A DNA stretch of 64,000 nucleotides from JALYXV01 sp963791545 (GTDB lineage Bacteria > Actinomycetota > Acidimicrobiia > Acidimicrobiales > Palsa-688). Positions within the stretch are counted from its first letter, which is position 1. Each line of letters begins with the position of its first letter. The translations under genes and the position numbers were made by a program. Shown one piece after another: positions 25,745-33,285 of the stretch. The stretch spans positions 434,001 through 498,000 of the forward strand of contig CAWBSR010000017.1 in NCBI GenBank assembly GCA_963791545.1, written 5' to 3'. The notes beneath the pieces were generated by a model. That model saw nothing but the letters and a program-made list of their open reading frames with translations. It was not told the origin of the DNA and did no database searches.

Positions 25745-26044
25745 TCCGACGGCCGGAGCCTCGCCGTGGGCGCTGATCGCCAGGACGGGTACGGCAGCGA
25801 CGTCTTTGGACTCGACTTGATCGATCTCGCCTCGGCCCGGTGACGGAGGTCCCGGGGGCACCAGTCACGTCAGACCCGATCGGCACTATCGCCTGGACTC
25901 CCGACGAGCCGCCTGTTCTGGGTGTACCGGGAGGGGTTGGCGCCGTTGACCGTCATCGCGACCTGGCGGCAGGGCGACGCGTCGGCGCGGCCCCCGCGGG
26001 CGGTCGGGTTGTCCCTGACGTTCCCGCTCTATGTCATTCCTTAG
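25745..26044 (+). pseudogene. remnant of a tandem copy of the propeller gene
   Basis: Three frames in turn read DGRSLAVGADRQDGYGSDVF...DLIDLA (25748-25843), then VTEVPGAPVTSDPIGTIAWT (from 25840), then SRLFWVYREGLAPLTVIATW...FPLYVIP with a stop at 26042-26044. In order they match the last 95 or so residues of the intact neighbour (DGRHFAIAGSDQDVPGHDVY, ISALAWTADSDRLFWLTA, LTPPLLVVP). At least one stop and two frame changes are needed, so this is a decayed duplicate. The stretch 25694-26057 contains nothing else. Confidence 0.75.
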
Positions 26045-26057
26045 CGCCGCTCCAGCG

Positions 26058-27269
26058 TCAGGCCCGCTGCCAGTCCTTCCAAACCGGCTCATAGCCGGCT
26101 GCCCGCAGAAACGTCGCAATCTCCTCCGGGGAGCGGGTATCGGCAATCTCGAACTGGGGCTCGGCGTCGCTGTCGGAGGCGTAGCCGCCCGGTTCGGTGT
26201 GCGAGCCCGCCGACATGGTGGTGACGCCGAGGCGGACCAGGCCGTCCCGAAGCGGCCCCGGCTCCCGGGTCGAGAGATTGATGCCGACGTCGGGGAGAAC
26301 GATGCGCAGCGCGCACAGCAGTTGCACGAAGTCGGCGTCGGAGATGGGGTCGGCGGGCTGGAAACCGCCCGCCGCCGGGCGGAGCCGGGGCAGGGCGATT
26401 GTCACCTCGCAGCGCCACCACCGTTTCATCAGCGCCTGGGCGTGGGCCGCCAGGGCGATGGCGTCAGCCCGCCAGTCCCCGTGCAGGCCCAGCAAGGCGC
26501 CGATTCCCAGCCTCCGCATACCGGCTTCCGCGCCCCGGTCCGGTGCCGCCATCCGCCACGCATAGTTGCGCTTCTTGCCTTTCAGATGAACCGCGGCATA
26601 CGTCGCCGGGTCGTAGGTCTCCTGGAAGACGGTCAGCCCGTCACAGCCCGCCGTAACCAGCCGCCGGTAGGTGGCCGTGTCCCACACCTGGACCTCGGCG
26701 CTGATCTGGGGGACGGTCGGGGCCAGAGCCTCGACGCAAGCCACCAGGTAGTCCTTGCTCACGATGCGGGCGTGCTCGCCCGCCACCAGCAGCAGGTGGC
26801 GGAAGCCCTGGGCCCGGAGGGCGGCCGCCTCAGCCTCAACCTCGGGCAGCGAGAGGGTCCGGCGCCGGATCTCGTTGCCCGCCGAGAACCCGCAGTAGGT
26901 GCACACCGAGACGCACTCGTTGGAGAGGTAGAGGGGGGCGTAGAGCCGGACCGTGGGCCCGAAGCGTCGGATCGTTGTCTTGTGGGCTTGCTGGGCCAGG
27001 TCCTCCAACCGCCCGGCGGCCGCCGGCGACAGGAGGACGGCCAGGTCCTCCAGGCGCCCATGGGTCCCCGACCCGAGCGCCCGGTCGACGTCAGCTGCCC
27101 CGGCGCGGCTGGTGACCGCTCGGAGGGCGGCGACGTCAGTATCGACCACGTCCGCCGCCGCCGTCCCCGGGGGGACCGTGTCTCGCCGGCTCGTCAGCAC
27201 GATGGGGACAGGCGCAGCCGCAGCCCCGGCCACGCCGGCTCCTCTCGCCCCGTGGGCCACGGACGTCAT
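26058..27269 (-). CDS. thiH: 2-iminoacetate synthase (tyrosine lyase)
   Basis: A 403-residue radical-SAM enzyme that cleaves tyrosine to dehydroglycine for thiazole synthesis. The cluster motif CVSVCTYCGFS (CxxxCxxC) lies near residue 102, followed by LLLVAGEHARIVSKDYL, EVQVWDTATYRRLVTAGCDG, TVFQETYDP and GALLGLHGDWRADAI. The ATG overlaps the thiG stop (ATGA), so the two are co-translated. A ThiH rather than a ThiO here implies an anaerobic-type, tyrosine-based route. Confidence 0.95.
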   Translation of the reverse strand: MTSVAHGARGAGVAGAAAAPVPIVLTSRRDTVPPGTAAADVVDTDVAALRAVTSRAGAADVDRALGSGTHGRLEDLAVLLSPAAAGRLEDLAQQAHKTTIRRFGPTVRLYAPLYLSNECVSVCTYCGFSAGNEIRRRTLSLPEVEAEAAALRAQGFRHLLLVAGEHARIVSKDYLVACVEALAPTVPQISAEVQVWDTATYRRLVTAGCDGLTVFQETYDPATYAAVHLKGKKRNYAWRMAAPDRGAEAGMRRLGIGALLGLHGDWRADAIALAAHAQALMKRWWRCEVTIALPRLRPAAGGFQPADPISDADFVQLLCALRIVLPDVGINLSTREPGPLRDGLVRLGVTTMSAGSHTEPGGYASDSDAEPQFEIADTRSPEEIATFLRAAGYEPVWKDWQRA

Positions 27270-28042
27270 CGGGCCAGGAAACCTGTCAACGGCGACGACG
27301 CCGACGCCACCATGGCGGGTGCCGGCAGCCCGGCCCGGTAGGCGGCGCGACCGGCCTCCACCGCCAAGGCAAAGGCCCGCCCCATGCTCTGGGGGTCTCG
27401 GGCGGTGCCTATGGCGGTGTTCACCAGCACCGCCCCGGCGCCGAGTTCCATGGCCAACGATGCGTGGCTGGGGGCGCCGATCCCCGCGTCCACCACGACC
27501 GGCACCCGGGCTTGATCGATGATGATCTCGAGGGCCGCCCGGGTCCGCAGCCCCTGATTGGACCCGATCCAGGAACCGAGCGGCATGACGGTGGCACAAC
27601 CGGCTTCCTCGAGCCGCTTGCACAGCACCGGGTCGGCTGAGCAGTAGGGCAGGACGACAAACCCCTCCGCCACCAGGATCTCCGCGGCTCGCAGGGTGTC
27701 GATGGGATCGGGGAGGAGATATCTCGGATCCGGCGTGACCTCGAGCTTGATCCACTCCGGGAGTCCCGCCGCCCGGGCCAGGCGGGCCAGGCGTACCGCC
27801 TCGGCGGCGTCCACGGCGCCGCTGGTGTTGGTCAGCAGCAGCACCCCGTCGCTTGGGAGGGCGTCGAGGATGTCCTCGGTGGCGTGGGGGTCGATCCGCC
27901 GGAGGGCCACGGTCACCATCTCGGTCCCGCACGCCGCGATCGTCTCGGACAGCACCTGGTTGGACGGGAACTTCCCGGTCCCGAGGAACAGCCGCGAGCC
28001 GAACTGTCGCCCGGCGATAACGAGTGGATCGGAAATGGTCAT
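27266..28042 (-). CDS. thiG: thiazole synthase
   Basis: 258 residues, typical length. It condenses deoxyxylulose phosphate, dehydroglycine and ThiS thiocarboxylate into the thiazole ring. GSRLFLGTGKFPSNQVLSET, the Schiff-base lysine in EWIKLEVTPDPRYLLPDP, PYCSADPVLCKRLEEAGCA, MPLGSWIGSNQGL and VVVDAGIGAPSHASLAMELG are all canonical. It is controlled by the TPP riboswitch that ends about 8 bases before its ATG. thiS and thiE lie 20 kb away. Confidence 0.96.
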   Translation of the reverse strand: MTISDPLVIAGRQFGSRLFLGTGKFPSNQVLSETIAACGTEMVTVALRRIDPHATEDILDALPSDGVLLLTNTSGAVDAAEAVRLARLARAAGLPEWIKLEVTPDPRYLLPDPIDTLRAAEILVAEGFVVLPYCSADPVLCKRLEEAGCATVMPLGSWIGSNQGLRTRAALEIIIDQARVPVVVDAGIGAPSHASLAMELGAGAVLVNTAIGTARDPQSMGRAFALAVEAGRAAYRAGLPAPAMVASASSPLTGFLAR

Positions 28043-28049
28043 CGATGCG

Positions 28050-28141
28050 CTCCCTGGCCCGCGTTACCGGACCGGTCCTCAGGAGGGTCGCGGGCCGCCC
28101 TCGCCCGCCTCTCAGCCCGGAATCGCCGAGCTCCCCTGCGT
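28050..28141 (-). ncRNA. TPP riboswitch (THI element) controlling thiGH
   Basis: Reading the minus strand: GGGGAGCT, then CGGGCTGAGAGGCGGGC with the invariant CTGAGA box, a helix insert (GCGGGC...GGCCCGC), GACCCTCC, a GGACCGGTCCGGTAACGCGG arm and the closing AGGGAG. Order and spacing match the thiamine-pyrophosphate aptamer, and it precedes thiG. The last element (AGGGAG, 28050-28055) lies 7 bases before the ATG and is also the only Shine-Dalgarno, so ligand binding could hide it directly. The arm that usually reads CCTGATC is divergent (ACCGGTC). Confidence 0.85.
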
Positions 28142-28147
28142 CGCCGC

Positions 28148-28154
28148 TAGCTTA
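28148..28154. promoter_or_regulatory. overlapping divergent -10 elements (thiG riboswitch / DUF2203)
   Basis: TAGCTTA serves both strands: TAGCTT (28148-28153) ends 7 bases before the plus-strand ATG at 28161, and TAAGCT on the minus strand (28149-28154) ends about 7 bases before the expected start of the TPP riboswitch RNA. Same arrangement as at 863-869. Inference from position. Confidence 0.5.
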
Positions 28155-28160
28155 CTCTCG

Positions 28161-28502
28161 ATGCGGTTCTGGACAGTTGACGAGGCCCGGGGCTACCTGC
28201 CCCGGGCGCGCCAGCTGCTCACGGCCATCCGCGCCGTGGCCACCGGCGCCGCCCGGTCGACGAGCAACGGCCACGGTCCCGTCGGGGCCGCCGACTCCAT
28301 CCAGGCGAGCCTGGAAGAACTCCGGGAGGGTGACATCATCTTGCGCGACGCCGAGTCGGGGCTCATCGATTTCCATGCCCGGGGAGCCGACGGCGTGGTG
28401 TATCTCCTGTGTTGGCGGGAAGGCGACAGCGAACTGGGCTGGTGGCACCTCCCCGAGGAGGGCTTCGCGGGCCGCAAGCCATTGCCGAGGGATCCCGAGT
28501 GA
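28161..28502 (+). CDS. DUF2203 family protein
   Basis: 113 residues. MRFWTVDEARGYLPRARQLL at the start, a helical middle, and GLIDFHARGADGVVYLLCWR followed by ELGWWHLPEEGFAGRKPLP at the end are the hallmarks of DUF2203, a small cytoplasmic family of unknown function. The ATG lies 7 bases after TAGCTT with no Shine-Dalgarno. The stop overlaps the GTG of the next small gene. Confidence 0.88.
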   Translation: MRFWTVDEARGYLPRARQLLTAIRAVATGAARSTSNGHGPVGAADSIQASLEELREGDIILRDAESGLIDFHARGADGVVYLLCWREGDSELGWWHLPEEGFAGRKPLPRDPE

Positions 28503-28591
28503 GTACCCGCAAGCTGATCATCGCCGCCCTCATCACGGGCCTGGCCATCCTGATTGCTTTCGCCATCCAGGTGACGGTGGCCACCCACTGA
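28499..28591 (+). CDS. 30-residue membrane peptide
   Basis: GTG start overlapping the DUF2203 stop (GTGA). The peptide is (M)STRKLIIAALITGLAILIAF plus AIQVTVATH: a basic start and one membrane span, giving a cytoplasmic N-terminus. No family is known. Translational coupling to DUF2203 supports it being real. Confidence 0.6.
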   Translation: MSTRKLIIAALITGLAILIAFAIQVTVATH

Positions 28592-28600
28592 GCGCCGCCG

Positions 28601-28619
28601 AGGGCCAAAGAGCGGCCCT
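28601..28619 (+). terminator. hairpin ending the DUF2203 unit
   Basis: AGGGCC and GGCCCT (6 pairs, loop AAAGAGC) lie 10 bases after the small membrane gene. Only two Ts follow. Its right edge overlaps the -35-like TTGACC of the next promoter, so it could equally be a regulatory structure. Confidence 0.35.
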
Positions 28620-28650
28620 TGACCGCAACTTCTTCGCAACGCTCTAGTCT
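28619..28650 (+). promoter_or_regulatory. promoter of the lpd operon
   Basis: A -35-like TTGACC (28619-28624), then TCTAGT (28643-28648) at 18 bases or TAGTCT (28645-28650) at 20 bases. TAGTCT ends 6 bases before the GTG of lpd at 28657, so transcription would begin on the start codon (leaderless). No Shine-Dalgarno is present. Confidence 0.5.
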
Positions 28651-28656
28651 CCAGGT

Positions 28657-30060
28657 GTGCCGGAGCGATTCGATGTCGTGATTGTCGGAGGCGGGCCCGG
28701 CGGTTATGCCGCCGCCCTCCACGGTGCCCTGGCGGGACTGAACATCGCGGTAGTGGAGAAGGAAAAGGTCGGCGGCACCTGCCTGCACCGTGGCTGCATC
28801 CCGGCCAAGGAGTTCCTGGAGACGGCCTCGGTGTACCGCACCGTGGTCGGTGCCGGTGAGTTCGGCATCACTGCCACACCCGACGGCCAACTTCCGGGAT
28901 TGGACTTCTCGAAGTCCCAGGCCAGGAAACAGAAGGTCGTCAACCAGTTGTGGAAGGGCCTCCAGGGCCTGATGAAAAAGCGCAAGATCACCATCTACCC
29001 GGGGACCGGCAGGCTGGGCCCGAACCGTACCGTCACCGTCGACGACGGCACGGAACTGGTGGGCGAAACTGTCGTCCTGGCGTCGGGCTCCATCCCCCGC
29101 ACCATCCCCGGCTTCGAAGTGGACGGCTCCATCGTGATGACCTCTGACGAGGTCCTGGCGCTCGACCGGCTGCCCCAGTCGGCGGTTGTCATCGGCGGCG
29201 GTGCTATCGGCTGCGAGTTCGCGTCCATGCTCTGCGACCTCGGGTGCCAGGTGACCATCCTCGAAGCGCTGCCCAAGCTGCTCCCTGGCTGTGACGCCGA
29301 TGTCGTCGATGTCGTCGCCCGCTCGTTCAAGAAACGCGGGATCGGGATCCGCCTCGGGGTGTCTGTCCACGGCCACAAGCCCAACGGGTCCGGGACCACC
29401 GTCATGTTCGGCGAGGGCGAGGAGCTCCCCGTCGAAGCCGTGGTGGTCTCGGTCGGCCGCCGCCCCCTCTCGGCGGGACTGGGCCTCGAGGGCACTGCGG
29501 TCGAGGTCGACGAGCGGGGCTACGTCAGGGTGGACGAGTACATGCAGACCGGCGAACCGGGCGTCTACGCGGTCGGGGATCTGGTGGCGACACCGGCCCT
29601 GGCCCACGTCGGCTTTGCCGAAGGGGTCCTGGTCATCGACCAGATCCTGGGCGACGATGTCGTCCCCGTCGACTACGCCAAGGTGCCCTGGTGCATCTAC
29701 TGCCACCCCGAGGTGGCCTTCGCCGGGCATTCCGAGGAGTCGGCCCGCCAGGCCGGTTTCGAGGTGATCATCAAGAAGGACCCCTACGGCGGCAACGGTC
29801 GGGCGCTGATCATCGGTGACGCCGAAGGCCTCGTCAAGGTCATAGCTGAGAAAGGGCCTGACGGCCGGGCCGGGCGCATCCTCGGGGTGCACATGGTCGG
29901 GCCGTGGGTGACCGAGCAGCTCGGTCAGGGATATTTGTCGGTCAACTGGGAGGCAACCGTGGGCGAGGTGGCCCATTTCATTCAGCCCCATCCAACGCTG
30001 TCGGAGACCTTCGGTGAGACAGTCCTCGCCCTGACCGGAAGGGGGCTCCACGTTGGCTGA
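28657..30060 (+). CDS. lpd: dihydrolipoyl dehydrogenase (E3)
   Basis: 467 residues, full length. It reoxidises dihydrolipoamide on E2 with FAD and NAD. FAD site GGGPGGYAAAL, redox disulfide GGTCLHRGCIPAK, NAD site VVIGGGAIGCEFASMLCDLG, VYAVGDLV, and the catalytic histidine and glutamate in HPTLSETFGE are all intact. It is the first gene of an operon with E2, lipBA, an aminopeptidase and an SDR, joined by overlaps. Probably leaderless (see promoter). Confidence 0.96.
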   Translation: MPERFDVVIVGGGPGGYAAALHGALAGLNIAVVEKEKVGGTCLHRGCIPAKEFLETASVYRTVVGAGEFGITATPDGQLPGLDFSKSQARKQKVVNQLWKGLQGLMKKRKITIYPGTGRLGPNRTVTVDDGTELVGETVVLASGSIPRTIPGFEVDGSIVMTSDEVLALDRLPQSAVVIGGGAIGCEFASMLCDLGCQVTILEALPKLLPGCDADVVDVVARSFKKRGIGIRLGVSVHGHKPNGSGTTVMFGEGEELPVEAVVVSVGRRPLSAGLGLEGTAVEVDERGYVRVDEYMQTGEPGVYAVGDLVATPALAHVGFAEGVLVIDQILGDDVVPVDYAKVPWCIYCHPEVAFAGHSEESARQAGFEVIIKKDPYGGNGRALIIGDAEGLVKVIAEKGPDGRAGRILGVHMVGPWVTEQLGQGYLSVNWEATVGEVAHFIQPHPTLSETFGETVLALTGRGLHVG

Positions 30061-31591
30061 CATCACCATGCCCCAGCTGGGGGAGACGGTCACCGAGGGC
30101 ACGATCACCAAGTGGCTGAAGAACGTAGGTGATCCCGTCGCCGAGGACGACGTGCTCTTCGAGGTGTCGACCGACAAGGTCGACTCCGAGGTGCCGTCGC
30201 CGGCCACCGGGTTCATCGCCGAGATCCTGGTGGCCGAGGGCGAGACGGTCGATGTGGGCACCAAGCTGGCCGTGATCTCAAGCGAGCAGCCGAGTCAGGC
30301 CGGGGCCACGCCCCCCAAGGCCGAGGCTCCAGGCGAGGCCCGGCCCGGTGACCCCGAGGCCCCGCCCGGCGCCCCCGAGGCCCGGCCCGGCGACCCCGAG
30401 GCCCCGCCCGGCGCCCCCGAGGTCCCGCCCGCCAACGCCATCGCACCGCCCGCCGACCCCGAACCGGCCCCGGCAGCGGCGTCCGAGTCGCTACCGGAAC
30501 CGCAACCGCCGGCCGACGCCGCACCCGCCACCCCGATCTCGGCCCCCAGTGGCCAGCGGCCCGCGTTCGGCAGCCCGGCCGGTTCGGGTGGCACCCGGCC
30601 CGCCAACGAGCGCCCTCCGAGCGCCCCCGGCAGTCTCGGTGGTCCCAGCAAGGTCCTGTCCCCGGTCGTCCGCCGGCTCATCGCCGAGCACGGCCTCAAC
30701 GCCGCCGAGATCGAAGGCACCGGCGCCGGCGGTCGCATCACCCGCGACGACGTGCTCACCCTGATCGACCGTCGGGAGACCACGGCCCCAACGCCCGCCG
30801 CCGGCCCCAGGTCGACCCCCCCTGCCCGGGCCCCAGCTCCGGCCCCGACCCGGGCCGCCTCCGAGGCGGAGGCAGGTGAGGACGACACCGTCGTTCCCTT
30901 CACCAACATCCGCCGCCGCACCGCCGAGCACATGGTGCGCTCGAAGCAGACGTCGGCCCACACCGTGGTCGCCATGGAGGTTGACTACTCCGGTGTCGAG
31001 CGGGTTCGCCAGGCGGAAAGGGAACGCTTCAAGCAGCACGAGGGCGTCAGTCTCACCTATCTCCCCTTCATTGCCCGGGCCGTCATCGATGGCATCGCCG
31101 ACTGGCCCCACATCAACAGTTCCGTCGGCGACGACGCCCTGGTCGTACATCACCGCATCAACCTCGGCGTCGCGGTAGACCTCAATTTTGAAGGGCTACT
31201 GGTCCCGGTCATCCATGACGCCGGCGACAAGCGCCTGCGGGCCCTGGCCCGGGAGATCGCCAACCTGGCCGATCGGGCCCGGTCCAAGCGCCTCACCATG
31301 GACGACATCAGCGGCGGCACTTTCACCCTGACCAACGCCGGCCCCTTCGGGACCCTTTTCACCATCCCGGTGATCAACCAACCCCAGGTCGCCATTCTCG
31401 CCACCGACGGCGTCCGCAAGAAGCCGGTGGTGGCCGAGCTCCCCGACGGTTCCGACGCCATCGCCATTCACCCGGTGGGCAACCTGGTCCTGTCCTTCGA
31501 CCACCGGGCCATCGACGGCGCCTACGCCTCGGCGTTCATGCGGGCGGTAAAGCAGAGCCTCGAAACCCGGGACTGGTCAACCGAGCTATGA
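30053..31591 (+). CDS. 2-oxoacid dehydrogenase E2 (dihydrolipoamide acyltransferase)
   Basis: 512 residues: one lipoyl domain (2-76; lysine in FEVSTDKVDSEVPSP), a long Ala/Pro linker (about 85-185) with the repeated GDPEAPPGAPEARP unit, a peripheral-subunit-binding domain (VLSPVVRRLIAEHGLNAAEI) and the catalytic core ending in FDHRAIDGAYASAF (His and Asp present). Start TTG at 30053 overlaps lpd by 8 bases; an ATG at 30068 is an alternative. Whether it serves pyruvate, 2-oxoglutarate or both is not clear; in actinobacteria a SucB-annotated E2 often works with AceE. Confidence 0.93.
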   Translation: MADITMPQLGETVTEGTITKWLKNVGDPVAEDDVLFEVSTDKVDSEVPSPATGFIAEILVAEGETVDVGTKLAVISSEQPSQAGATPPKAEAPGEARPGDPEAPPGAPEARPGDPEAPPGAPEVPPANAIAPPADPEPAPAAASESLPEPQPPADAAPATPISAPSGQRPAFGSPAGSGGTRPANERPPSAPGSLGGPSKVLSPVVRRLIAEHGLNAAEIEGTGAGGRITRDDVLTLIDRRETTAPTPAAGPRSTPPARAPAPAPTRAASEAEAGEDDTVVPFTNIRRRTAEHMVRSKQTSAHTVVAMEVDYSGVERVRQAERERFKQHEGVSLTYLPFIARAVIDGIADWPHINSSVGDDALVVHHRINLGVAVDLNFEGLLVPVIHDAGDKRLRALAREIANLADRARSKRLTMDDISGGTFTLTNAGPFGTLFTIPVINQPQVAILATDGVRKKPVVAELPDGSDAIAIHPVGNLVLSFDHRAIDGAYASAFMRAVKQSLETRDWSTEL

Positions 31592-33285
31592 CGCTGCGCA
31601 TCCGCTGGTTGGGCCGGGTCCGCTACCAGGACGCCCTGGCCCTCCAGCGGGCGCTGTTCCGGGGCGGGGCGCCCGACGACTGGCTGCTCCTTCTCGAGCA
31701 CGACCCCGTCTACACCATGGGCGTCAGCGCCCGGCCCGAACACGTGCTGGTCGACCCGGCGTCGGTCGGCGCCGAGTTGGTCAAGGCGGACCGGGGCGGC
31801 GATGTCACCTACCACGGCCCCGGTCAGCTGACCGGCTATCCCATACTCTCGGTGCCCCTCGGGCCCAACGCCGTGCCTGACTACGTCGGTGGCATCGAGC
31901 AGCTCGTCATCGACGTGCTGGCCGACCTGGGCCTCGGGGCCGGGCGACTGGCAGACCACCCCGGCGTCTGGGTCGGCGACCGGAAGATCTGCGCCGTCGG
32001 GGTGCGCCTCTCCCGGGGCCGCTCGATGCACGGCTTCGCCCTCAACGTCGCCCCCGACCTGGGCTATTTCGGCCACATCGTCCCCTGCGGCATCGTCGAC
32101 AAGGGGGTCACGTCGCTGGCGGCCGAGGGGATCGACGCCTCGATGCGCCAGGTCGTCGATGCCGTCGCCCGGCGAGCCGCACAGCGGTGGGGAAAAGGGC
32201 CGGGTACCGCGCGATCCGAGCGACAGGATGTCGCCTGGCGCGTCCGGCCCGAGGACTTGTCCGCGTTCACGCGCGGCCATGCTTCGCTGGGCGGTGCCGC
32301 GCAGCCCCCGGTTCTGGCCGCCGCGGTCGCCTCGCCGCCTGCCCCGGCGACGCCGGTACGGCTGCTGGGGCGCCTTGCCCAGGCGGGGGTCGATATCGCG
32401 GGCGGCCACCCGATCGGCGAGCGCAAACCGGTATGGCTGCGGGCCAAGGCGGAAATGGGGCCCGAGTACCGGGCCCTGAAGCACACCATGCGATCCCTCG
32501 ATCTGGTCACCGTCTGTGAGGAAGCGGGCTGCCCCAACATCTTCCAGTGCTGGGCCGAGGGCACCGCCACCTTCATGATCAACGGCGACCGCTGCACCCG
32601 GGCCTGTGGTTTCTGCCTGGTGGACACCCGCAAGCCGGAACCGGTCGACGGGGCCGAACCAGACCGGGTCGCCGACGCCGTGGCTCGCCTGGGCCTGTCC
32701 TATGCCGTGGTGACCGCGGTCGCCCGCGACGATCTGGCCGACGGCGGTGCCCGCGCGTTTGCCCACACGATCGAAGCCATCCACCGCCGCTGCCCGGGGA
32801 CCGATGTCGAGGTGCTGATTCCCGACTGCCGCGGTGAGCCGTCCGCCCTCAACGTCATCTTCGATGCCCGGCCCGAGGTGCTCAATCACAACCTGGAGAC
32901 GGTGGCCCGGCTCCAACGGGCGGTTCGCCCCTCGGCCTCCTACGGCCGCAGCCTGGCGGTGCTCTCCCGGGCCCAGGCGGCCGGCCTGACGACAAAGTCG
33001 GGCCTCATCCTGGGCATGGGCGAAACAACCCCCGAAGTCATCGCCGCCCTCGCCGACCTCCGGGGCGTGGGCTGCGACATCGTCACCATCGGCCAGTACC
33101 TCCGGCCGACCTCGCGCCATCTGCCGGTCGCTCGCTGGTGGCCGCCGGAGGAGTTCACCCGGCTCAAGGAGATCGGCGAGGCGATGGGGATCCCCCACAT
33201 CGAGGCGTCGCCGTTGACCCGGAGCAGCTATCACGCCCGCCAGGCCGCCCACGCCGCGGTGCCGTCGCTAGGGTCGTTCTCGTGA
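31588..33285 (+). CDS. lipBA: LipB-LipA fusion: octanoyltransferase and lipoyl synthase
   Basis: One 565-residue frame. Residues 1-215 are LipB: RGGDVTYHGPGQLTGYPI, K133 in VGDRKICAVGVRLS and the acyl-accepting C167 in PCGIVDKGVTSL. A 50-residue Ala/Pro linker follows. Residues 256-565 are LipA: auxiliary-cluster cysteines 310, 315 and 321, radical-SAM cysteines 336, 340 and 343 (CTRACGFC), and the RSSY motif at 545-548 that binds the auxiliary cluster. The chain could transfer octanoate from ACP to E2 and insert both sulfurs. It starts with an ATGA overlap on the E2 gene. No internal start or stop separates the halves. Confidence 0.93.
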   Translation: MTLRIRWLGRVRYQDALALQRALFRGGAPDDWLLLLEHDPVYTMGVSARPEHVLVDPASVGAELVKADRGGDVTYHGPGQLTGYPILSVPLGPNAVPDYVGGIEQLVIDVLADLGLGAGRLADHPGVWVGDRKICAVGVRLSRGRSMHGFALNVAPDLGYFGHIVPCGIVDKGVTSLAAEGIDASMRQVVDAVARRAAQRWGKGPGTARSERQDVAWRVRPEDLSAFTRGHASLGGAAQPPVLAAAVASPPAPATPVRLLGRLAQAGVDIAGGHPIGERKPVWLRAKAEMGPEYRALKHTMRSLDLVTVCEEAGCPNIFQCWAEGTATFMINGDRCTRACGFCLVDTRKPEPVDGAEPDRVADAVARLGLSYAVVTAVARDDLADGGARAFAHTIEAIHRRCPGTDVEVLIPDCRGEPSALNVIFDARPEVLNHNLETVARLQRAVRPSASYGRSLAVLSRAQAAGLTTKSGLILGMGETTPEVIAALADLRGVGCDIVTIGQYLRPTSRHLPVARWWPPEEFTRLKEIGEAMGIPHIEASPLTRSSYHARQAAHAAVPSLGSFS

